This document shows positions 16,182 through 24,600 of a DNA stretch of 33,226 bases, one piece after another (position 1 is the first letter of the stretch; every line of letters begins with the position of its first letter). A program made the translations under genes and the position numbers. Where the stretch lies: positions 1-33,226 of the forward strand of contig CASIBX010000009.1 of NCBI GenBank assembly GCA_949373075.1, written 5' to 3'. Below the pieces are notes generated by a model. It saw nothing but the letters and a program-made list of their open reading frames with translations. It was not told the DNA's origin and did no database searches. The DNA comes from Candidatus Poseidoniaceae archaeon (GTDB lineage: Archaea > Thermoplasmatota > Poseidoniia > Poseidoniales > Poseidoniaceae).

Positions 16182-19100
16182 TCACTGCTTGCTTTTACGC
16201 CTGACTGGTCTTCTTTTCTTCTTCGATTCAATGTTTGTTTCCATTGAGTCAAGATATTGTTGACCGTAGTGTGTCCACTGTTCCATGGTCCAGCCCACTG
16301 GAAGTCCAGACGGGGGCAAAGGTACTGCGGAGGGAGTAGAAAGTTCTGGGCTAACCTGTTGTTCAAGATTAGGTGAAATCTCAGGTAGAGTTTTTCCATC
16401 CATAGTTTCGATAACTTCCGCTGTTTGATCAGAATCATCTAATTCTTCACCACGCCTAATCTTCCTAATCTGTACCATAGTCCAAACCGCATAGGACATT
16501 GCTGCTAATGCAATCAGATACATTACCACAGACAATGTTGAATCGGCGACTTGGTTGGCCAAAGCATCACCATCCCTATCCACTTCTTCCTTTATTAGAA
16601 GTGGTGTTATGGAGATACGTTCTTTTTCAACTCCTGAATCAAGCAACAGAAGTCTATGCTCAAGAGTATCTCCCGTAACCCCATCCACGGTTGTTGACAA
16701 TTTGACTAGAACTTTCGTGCCAGAAGAAATTTCAACAGATACTGAAGACATTGTGTCCCAATCATCGCCAGAAACTAAGCGTTGCAAAACAAATGTGACG
16801 TTTCCTGATGCCCCATTATTACGAGTTTCTAATGAAAGTGAAACTGTTTCATCTGCCACCGGAGTTGGATTTGACCAAGACCAACTTGTGTCGGCTCCTC
16901 GTAAACTAACATCTGGCCCGGTAAGGGCCAATGGCCATGATGCAAGAGGTTCGAAGAGATTGTTACCCGCACTATCATATGGGTTTCCTGAAGCATCCGA
17001 ACCTGTAACCCAAACATCGATTGAGTATGATGGAAGTAACATGGTTGCTCCTCCATCAGTTAAATCGATGTAACCTGTCCAAAAGAATTGGTCTTCGAAA
17101 GGAGTGGTCTCTGGTAATGGGGAGGTTCCACGACTGATTTCTGCTTCACCGGCTCGAACCAAGTAATGCATCACTGCAGGGTTGTCCATGGTGAAACCTT
17201 GGTCATCTCTTGTTTCAAGCATAACTTGTAAGTTATTGGCAAGTGAAATTGGAATCTCCTCATCAGGTGAGATTCCAGCTAATTGGATATCGTGAATTGT
17301 TGGCCTTTCGCTATCAACGGCTAGTCTTAGCCGAGGTTTGAATTCAGATTCATCTTCTGCAATACCAGGTAAGTCAATCAATTTAGCACGTAGGTCCAAA
17401 TGTCCACTGCGGACATCAGGAACGAGTAAGTCAATACTGAAGTACCCACCTTCACGGCTTGTTGTAGTCCATTCTTTATCATAATCTCCTAATGCGATTG
17501 TGAAAGTACCTGAAGGAGCTGGCGTCTCGTCTTCTGCGAATAGCACTCTACCGCTGAATCGAAGAACTTGTCCAGAACCGATTAGAGTTTCATCGAAATC
17601 AGGATTGTAATGATTGGTGCCATCACGTAGCTCAATAGCCAAGATGTGACCCGGCTGAGTGTCAAACCTTAGATCATTATCCAAACTCCACAAATCATTT
17701 CCTAGCCCGGCTTTGTGGACATTACAAGGAACATCTTCTTCTAGGCCGCAAGATTTGTCCTCTATCCAAACCTTTGGAATGAAATGGGATTCACCATTTG
17801 TATCCCAAATCTCAGGGAAGTTCCAAGTTAATTGGAATTTTATCGAAACTATCATTCTTGACTCATTGGTAGAATCTAGAATCACTGAAGAATAAAGATT
17901 GGAAACGGCCAAGCCAGTTCCTCCACTCTCTAAGTAAATCTCAGGTTGATTGTCTACAGACTTGGATAAATAAGCGTAAATCGATGTTTCGTCGTCCTCG
18001 AAGTCACCCGCTAATGCTAATTGGACGTATTCAACATCCCACCACCCATTAACATCTGAAACCATGAAAGTTGCCGTGTAAGACATTCCCGGATGTAATG
18101 GTTCCAAGTCATCGTGGCCCATTATAGTCGAATTATCAATATCCATAACTGGCTCAAACTCTTCACGTATTTGGTACCATGAAAGTGAATTGTCCCATTC
18201 AGGCATAATGTCACCTGGTCTTTCTCCACAAAACTGATCTGGCTCCATATCACAAACAGGACCGCCTCCCATGGCTATCACGTTATCTTGGCCGTCTTTT
18301 CCACTTACGTAGAAAGCGACTTTGTCACCATGAACAAGCATTGAATCATCTATTAGACCGTTGAATATGTTCAGACCACCTGCTAAAATTTCAGGAGTTG
18401 TAAGAGTTTTGGAACGATATTCAATAGGTTCAGGCAGTCCATTAAAGTTAGAATCGTCACACTTCTCATGCTGTCCTGCTTCGCAACCAATCCAGTAATG
18501 TAAGTCTACAGTTTGAGGTGGGTCTACTGAATCTTGAATTATTACTTCAATCGCCTGACCACCAGGTGAAGGTGGTCCCCTATGCATTTCAGATGCTAGT
18601 AATGGACTTGCAAACAGTACTAATGGGGCATTACCATCAAAGATTAATTTGATAGTATTATAACCCGGATTGACATAGGTTGAACCATTTTTCAAGTTAA
18701 CAGCTTCAACATACAATACCATTCCACCAGGGGTTGATTCGATCGGTGAAGTAAATGTCATATTGTATTGTCCAAAGCCAGGATTCCCTTCACTATGTAG
18801 AACTGAAGGCTCCCCGATTGGATCACCATCAAAGGTTACATTTTGTCCAAGTACACGGAGGTCAAACTCCCCGGCCATTGGTGCAAATGCTGAATTTTCA
18901 AAATTAAGTGCGCCATTTATTGAAAGGTTGAATCCGCCTCTTACCCAATCACCCGGATATAATTCACGGCCAGTTTCCTCCCAAACCCTCATTCCATCTA
19001 ATTGGATATCATTTTCTACATTCAATGAAAGAGTGTCAGTAGTCCAGGCATTGATTTGCGGTCCTAGGTCGTCACTCATCGAAATAATGGCTTCCATCTT

Positions 19101-21575
19101 TCTCTCATCATCCCAACTCCAGTTTACACGCATTGGCATTTTAACTGCGACTGTACCTTCACTGTCCATCGTTGAAGTACAATTTCCTACATCAAATTCG
19201 ACAATACCGCCACCATCATCAACCGAACTACATGAATCGCCACGTAGCCATTTGAAGGCAGGATTGCCGCCGTTAGAATGATTCAGCCCAATAGTAGCCT
19301 CGGTAACTCGGTCTACCAAGTCACCATGTGCAAGCCGAACAATTAGGTTACGGAATACGCCATCAGGAGTTACCAGACCGCCTTCTAAGCTCGCATCCAG
19401 AACTCTGGTTTTCAATCGATATTCAATATCTAGTTCGGTTAATTTTACCCTTCCAGGAGTATTGGCCTTTACGGCAATTGGAATTTCTACAGTTCCAACT
19501 CCGTTATCTGGAATATGGCTATTGAAAGCATCCACTAAACTTGGAGTTTGCGACACAACACTGCCGATGGCAGAATCATCTGAAGCGGTAACTGAGCTCT
19601 CGTTAAGGAATAGAATCGATTTCCAGTCCCATACTCCGTCATCACCCACATCTAACTGAGGGCCGTCAGGATATCCTTCCTCATACCAAAGAATAAACGA
19701 ATCCACCTTTGCTGTGATAGTAGAATCAGTAGTGCCCAAGAGTACAGAATATAGTAATTCATTACCCGCACCTTGAGTTGAGAATGATACTTCCTGATTA
19801 TTTAGAGCATCTTCCCAAGATGTCCCATTGTCATTCGAAACTTTAACTGAAATCGATGAATAAGTAGGTTCGTCTCCAGCCCACACTGCACGTACTTTAC
19901 CCACATTCGTACCGGTTGAAACTCTTGAGCTAGTCCAATCACCTGATGATTCATATGAAGTTGCATATTCTAGTGAAATCCACCAAGATACTGCAGAAGA
20001 GCCAATCAATTGCATCTTCCAAATTAATTCATTTCCAGGGTGGGCGAAATGAATCGTCTGATTCTTTTCAACGGATTCCCAGTGGGTCCCGTTATCTGCA
20101 CTAACCCAGTAATCTACACGGTCACCTTGGCTTGGTGCTGACCAATGGTTCTCGACATTTACAGCCACGATGTCATCAGTGGTGTAGATTGTTTCACCAA
20201 CCCAGGTTGTGGTTCCAGGTGCGGGAGTTGTAGGGAAGGAAATGCCCATGCCCAGTTCACGATAGTAGAGTGTCTTTGAGCCCCATGTCGAATATCCTGA
20301 ATCGACAGTAATCATTCGATCACCATCATAGTACAAACCATATCCCTTGGCTGTAATGTCAACAGTTCCAGATTGTGGAACCAGTGATGAAGAACTTCCT
20401 GAAACAGCCCAAGCACTAATTTGGTCAGTGTCTTGATAGTACACTCCTTTCATACATCGCATGTAGAAGAATCCAGAGTTGACAACTAATCCGTGAACAT
20501 TGCTTGTGGATTTACCACACTCGGTTGTGGAGGATGACCCTGAAGCGAATGAATACATCTCTTCGCCACGGGTTACCTGTCCGTTGTCTCCAAAATTGTA
20601 AGGAACGATTCTTCTTTGTTGACCATGAACAACCCATACTTGGTCGGTTTCTCTATCGTATGAGATACCATTGTAGTCTCCATACGGTTGAGCTAAATCA
20701 TAGGAATCAACACATCTCCAAGTCCAATCATCCGAGACATCAATGGCCAATACCCTGAGGTGCTGTGTCGGGGTTGCTGTAGAATAGGAGTACTTGTATG
20801 TCGAGAATATTCCATAGAGCATTTCATCATCGGTGATTGTCCAATCTTTGAATCCATATGCCTTATAGTAGGTTGAACTAGGGTCTTGAGGGAGAGTACA
20901 CGCAGATTCTCTTTGCAAATCAACAACTATGTCTCTGCTGACATTGTTTGGGTGCATCCTATTCACTACTTTGTCAAATGAGGTGCCCGTATAAGTCGAC
21001 ATGAATACCCAATCATGGTTTCGAAGAATGGCACCTTGCCCCTGTGCCATGAAATTAGCACTGGACAATTTTACTTGACTACTAAATCTAGTTTCGGTGG
21101 AATTGGATGTATGAGGTTGACGAATAGAGAAACTGCCATTATCAAGCCAAGCATTTGAACCGGAAAGAGTCTCCTCCTCAACGCCGTGTGACACGAAATC
21201 TGTGTCGGCATTACTGAAGCCAAGAGCGAGTTCTTCACTCCTTGCGTCAACTCGGTTTGAACTTCCATCCATCCACTCATCATAGGTGTCTGTAGTGACT
21301 TGCGACCATCCAGTAGATGATGCGCCGGAGAGGGTTATCTGCACATCAAGTACTTCGGCACCTTTTGGAATTGCAACCTTTGTGGTCTTGTCTGCACCGC
21401 CTTGGTAAAGTGCAATGTTCTCAATGCTGCCATCGGAAAAAGTGTAGACATGCCTTGAAGAGCCGTTTGCTTCAGCATCACCAATGAATAGTTCGGAAAG
21501 GGGACTCATTGGAGTCAATACAAGCATCAGCAACATCATCGTCAGGGCAGCACGAGAACTGAATTTTTGTGTCAT
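16182..21575 (-). CDS. Giant membrane-anchored extracellular protein (1,797 aa)
   Basis: Starts at ATG 21575 (GGGGAA upstream) with a signal peptide (ALTMMLLMLVLTPMSPLSELFIG, cleaved near DAEA). The outside part is about 1,650 residues of acidic, beta-rich sequence with many NxS/T sites. Near residues 455-680 two related blocks repeat: each has a phrase of the type DxVxYWVSxDNGTxWE / SVKVSNDNGTSWED followed by PGNELIWKMQL / AGNELLYSVLL, like tandem carbohydrate- or adhesion-type sandwich domains. Later there are CARDB/Ig-like segments and paired Cys (CEAGQHEKCDDSNFNG). One membrane helix (about 1680-1703) is followed by a stop-transfer IRKIRRG, an acidic linker, a Trp/Tyr-rich motif (GLPVGWTMEQWTHYGQQYL) and a very basic end (KKKRRPVRRKSKQ). 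Probable adhesion or envelope protein. Second gene of the surface locus. Confidence 0.88.
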   Translation of the reverse strand: MTQKFSSRAALTMMLLMLVLTPMSPLSELFIGDAEANGSSRHVYTFSDGSIENIALYQGGADKTTKVAIPKGAEVLDVQITLSGASSTGWSQVTTDTYDEWMDGSSNRVDARSEELALGFSNADTDFVSHGVEEETLSGSNAWLDNGSFSIRQPHTSNSTETRFSSQVKLSSANFMAQGQGAILRNHDWVFMSTYTGTSFDKVVNRMHPNNVSRDIVVDLQRESACTLPQDPSSTYYKAYGFKDWTITDDEMLYGIFSTYKYSYSTATPTQHLRVLAIDVSDDWTWRCVDSYDLAQPYGDYNGISYDRETDQVWVVHGQQRRIVPYNFGDNGQVTRGEEMYSFASGSSSTTECGKSTSNVHGLVVNSGFFYMRCMKGVYYQDTDQISAWAVSGSSSSLVPQSGTVDITAKGYGLYYDGDRMITVDSGYSTWGSKTLYYRELGMGISFPTTPAPGTTTWVGETIYTTDDIVAVNVENHWSAPSQGDRVDYWVSADNGTHWESVEKNQTIHFAHPGNELIWKMQLIGSSAVSWWISLEYATSYESSGDWTSSRVSTGTNVGKVRAVWAGDEPTYSSISVKVSNDNGTSWEDALNNQEVSFSTQGAGNELLYSVLLGTTDSTITAKVDSFILWYEEGYPDGPQLDVGDDGVWDWKSILFLNESSVTASDDSAIGSVVSQTPSLVDAFNSHIPDNGVGTVEIPIAVKANTPGRVKLTELDIEYRLKTRVLDASLEGGLVTPDGVFRNLIVRLAHGDLVDRVTEATIGLNHSNGGNPAFKWLRGDSCSSVDDGGGIVEFDVGNCTSTMDSEGTVAVKMPMRVNWSWDDERKMEAIISMSDDLGPQINAWTTDTLSLNVENDIQLDGMRVWEETGRELYPGDWVRGGFNLSINGALNFENSAFAPMAGEFDLRVLGQNVTFDGDPIGEPSVLHSEGNPGFGQYNMTFTSPIESTPGGMVLYVEAVNLKNGSTYVNPGYNTIKLIFDGNAPLVLFASPLLASEMHRGPPSPGGQAIEVIIQDSVDPPQTVDLHYWIGCEAGQHEKCDDSNFNGLPEPIEYRSKTLTTPEILAGGLNIFNGLIDDSMLVHGDKVAFYVSGKDGQDNVIAMGGGPVCDMEPDQFCGERPGDIMPEWDNSLSWYQIREEFEPVMDIDNSTIMGHDDLEPLHPGMSYTATFMVSDVNGWWDVEYVQLALAGDFEDDETSIYAYLSKSVDNQPEIYLESGGTGLAVSNLYSSVILDSTNESRMIVSIKFQLTWNFPEIWDTNGESHFIPKVWIEDKSCGLEEDVPCNVHKAGLGNDLWSLDNDLRFDTQPGHILAIELRDGTNHYNPDFDETLIGSGQVLRFSGRVLFAEDETPAPSGTFTIALGDYDKEWTTTSREGGYFSIDLLVPDVRSGHLDLRAKLIDLPGIAEDESEFKPRLRLAVDSERPTIHDIQLAGISPDEEIPISLANNLQVMLETRDDQGFTMDNPAVMHYLVRAGEAEISRGTSPLPETTPFEDQFFWTGYIDLTDGGATMLLPSYSIDVWVTGSDASGNPYDSAGNNLFEPLASWPLALTGPDVSLRGADTSWSWSNPTPVADETVSLSLETRNNGASGNVTFVLQRLVSGDDWDTMSSVSVEISSGTKVLVKLSTTVDGVTGDTLEHRLLLLDSGVEKERISITPLLIKEEVDRDGDALANQVADSTLSVVMYLIALAAMSYAVWTMVQIRKIRRGEELDDSDQTAEVIETMDGKTLPEISPNLEQQVSPELSTPSAVPLPPSGLPVGWTMEQWTHYGQQYLDSMETNIESKKKRRPVRRKSKQ

Positions 21576-21599
21576 TGAAGATTCCCCATTTTACGCTCA

Positions 21600-21629
21600 G
21601 CCGCCATAAGCCTTGAATTAACCGGCGGC
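21600..21629. promoter_or_regulatory. GCCGCC/GGCGGC inverted repeat before the 1,797-aa gene
   Basis: GCCGCC at 21600-21605 pairs with GGCGGC at 21624-21629 across an 18-base spacer. It lies in the 96-base gap between the two giant surface genes, 25 bases upstream of the second start. It could be an operator or an RNA stem in the leader. The match is short and seen only once. Confidence 0.25.
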
Positions 21630-21646
21630 AAGTCAGATTCAGAAAT

Positions 21647-21659
21647 CCCCCTTTAGGGG
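21647..21659 (-). terminator. Short C/G hairpin after the 1,891-aa gene
   Basis: CCCCTTTAGGGG folds as a 5-bp stem with a 2-base loop, 12 bases downstream of the stop of the giant TSP3 protein. On the minus strand it is followed by ATTTC rather than a T-run. A weak terminator or attenuator is possible. Confidence 0.25.
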
Positions 21660-21671
21660 TAATTCTGTCAA

Positions 21672-24600
21672 TCAAGCAGTGTTTCTACTGTCATATCGGA
21701 TAGGTGAAGAATCTCCTCGAAGACCGTCTTCTTCATCATCTTTAACTTCGAACCAATCGACGATCCAATCGCCATCTGTATCCCAATTCAATGGGTCACT
21801 ACCCTCTGCGATGTGGTCATCATCCAAATCGATTAGATACCAGCCATATTCATGCTCACCGAGTTCGATAGCAGGTGCACGGTTAACGTTTCCAAGGTAG
21901 TACAATTCCCAATCATCAGTAACATCGCCAGAACATAGGACTATGTCATCTCCGGGATCCAGTACTAGGAAATCAGTATCCATATCATCCACAATAAGAA
22001 CGTAACTTTCATCATCGATGAATTTCTTGTTCATTCCCAGATAATTAGTTGAGTCTTCAGTTACCTCACCCAAGCCTAGAGTGAAAGCTCTGAATTGCCA
22101 CCACTCGGTAATTGGAGAACCATCCCAAGTTTCTCCTGAAAGCCTGACAGAATCTGGTGAGTCGAGGTTTGGATCCGCGACTGCATAGAATTCCATGAAA
22201 TTCGTGTAAGGAGTGTAAACACACGTTGCACTACAATCCCAATTTCCATCTTGGTCTGGGTCTTCATTTGCATCTAGTGGGTCTGCTGGATTAAATGTGG
22301 CCCAGGTCCATCCAAGTGTAGGTCGTGAAAGAGTGCCCAAACTTTGTGAGAGTGGCCGACAGGAAGGGGTATTTGGTGCACAATTGCCGCCAGAGCTCGC
22401 ATTAATCCATTGAACTTCAACATTTAACCATGAAGAATAGTTGTCATTGGTCTCATTCCACCCTTTCTCATACTCATACCAATCGGGCAACATGTCCCCA
22501 TCAGTGTCGTTGTCCATTGGGTTGATTCCGTACTTGAATACTTCACGACCATCAGAAAGGTTCCAGTCTCTATCGTGAGATACTACAGAACCCGCATTTA
22601 GTACGGTATTGTACGTAACTGAGTCATTATCAGAGTCATTTGAATCTGGCCTAGTACCGTTTAGATACTCCATATAATTTGTAAATGGTAAATCTCCAAT
22701 TCCATTTTGAATGGGATTTCCAGATGGAGTGAAAACACGATTATCCCAAGTACCTTGTTGCGCTGGTATGTCGAATGAAGTCCTGCCATACCAGCCATCG
22801 CTATCAGGGTCGTAATCTATGTCAAAAGGATTGACTGGATTGGTTGCCCAATGGTTTTGAGAGGTTTGGTCAGGCATTCCATAAACCGCATAACAGTATT
22901 CCCAACCGTCATCGATTCCATCTTGGTCAGAATCTGTGTTTGTAGGGTCCGTTATTCCAAATAGCGTACGATTGAAAGTATTGGGATCTTCGAGGTTAAT
23001 CATATCCATTCTGGCAGTAGAGATTGCATCTTTACTTCGGAAATTATTGTAGATTGCTCTACGTGCTTCTACTTCCGTACTTCCTTCCTCAACATACGCA
23101 TCAATCGCATCATCGCCGAATCCTATCAGTCCCGAACCAGTAGAGTATCTTTCAGAATATTTACCATAAACTCGCGATTCATATTCTCGTTTGTTAGTGA
23201 ATTGCTCATCCAAGGAGATGTTACCATCTCTATCGCAGTCCACTGAATCAGAGTCGCTATCGAGCCACTGATCGGAATCGATTAGTGGGTTCATCGACCA
23301 ACGATTATTTTCTAAATCCCAATTGGTAAACCAATATTCAAACCCGTCAATCATTCCATCATCATCTGTATCCGCTAGAGTTGGATCAGTGATTCCCATC
23401 AATGTTGAAATGAACGCATTAGCAATTCCAGTCGATTGCCATTCTTGGAATTCGACGAGGTGTCTTTTGCCCCTCTGCCCCTTATCCATAATGATGTTGA
23501 AAACACGTTGAGATTTTTGTGTAGGATCGTTGAGGTCCCCATCGATGTGCATTAATGGCGCATCTAAGGGATGGTTTTCTCCATTCTCTGGATTAGTAGT
23601 GAGTAATGAAAACTCTTGGGCATCCGTCAGTGCATCATCATCTGCATCAAAAGAACCATCTCCTGGGACAAGTGGATTCAAAGTCCATGTTTGCGCAGTA
23701 TCATTCCATGCAGTAAACATCAATTCCAATCCATCAAGGAATCCATCACCATCTGTATCTGGGTTCGTCGGATCGGTAGTCCAGCCTGAAACATTAATCA
23801 GGTCTTGACTAACGAATGAACCAAACGATTCAGGGTTGGTAATTCCAGACCATTGTTGTAAGGTGAAGCCGCTGCCAATACTTGTAACGAACCATTGTGG
23901 ACTAGTTCGATTTTCGTTGGTTTCCGATAGAGCAGGATCAATGCTATTGTATTCCTCCCAGTTACTCATACCATCGTTATCTGAGTCATCCCATCTGTCA
24001 GTCGAATCTAGAGGGTCGAGAGACCATTGTGCATCTAACAGATGCCATCGTGCATACCAGATTTCCCAACCATCCGGCATTCCATCTGAATCACTATCGG
24101 AATCAGTAGGGTCTCCAGTTGTAACACCATCACCAAAGTTGGATTCAGGTGTGCCCCAATCTGAAATATTACGGAATAGGTCAGTAGAGAAGTTTCCGGG
24201 AATAATATCTCCATCAAGACTCATGTTACCGTCAAACAAATCATCTTTGATGTTGTATTCTAACCAGTTTACGAATGCTTCATTCTCTTCGATTACTCCG
24301 TTGTGATTGATATCATAACCATCACCATCTGGGTTCTCAAATGCATCGCTTCCGTTCAGTGGATTAATTCCAACTCTGCTTACATCCCATGTACAAGCGC
24401 CTCTTGCTTCCCATCCATCAGGCAAACCATCGCCGTCAGAATCGATATTGTTAGGGTCAGAGTCGGCCCATGCTGCTGCTGCCACTTCAGTTTCAAAGTG
24501 GCTTTCGAGTAAGTCTCCAGCCATTCCTGCATCCTTAATTAAAGTCCATTGATATTCACAAAGATTGCTCAAGCCGTCACCATCTGCATCCCAGTTCGCA

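Noticed and set aside
23836-24306. 156-aa plus-strand ORF inside the giant TSP3 gene
   Set aside because: It is the complement of Asp/Gly-rich repeat codons, giving Ser/Pro-rich nonsense; many similar shadows occur along the same gene.
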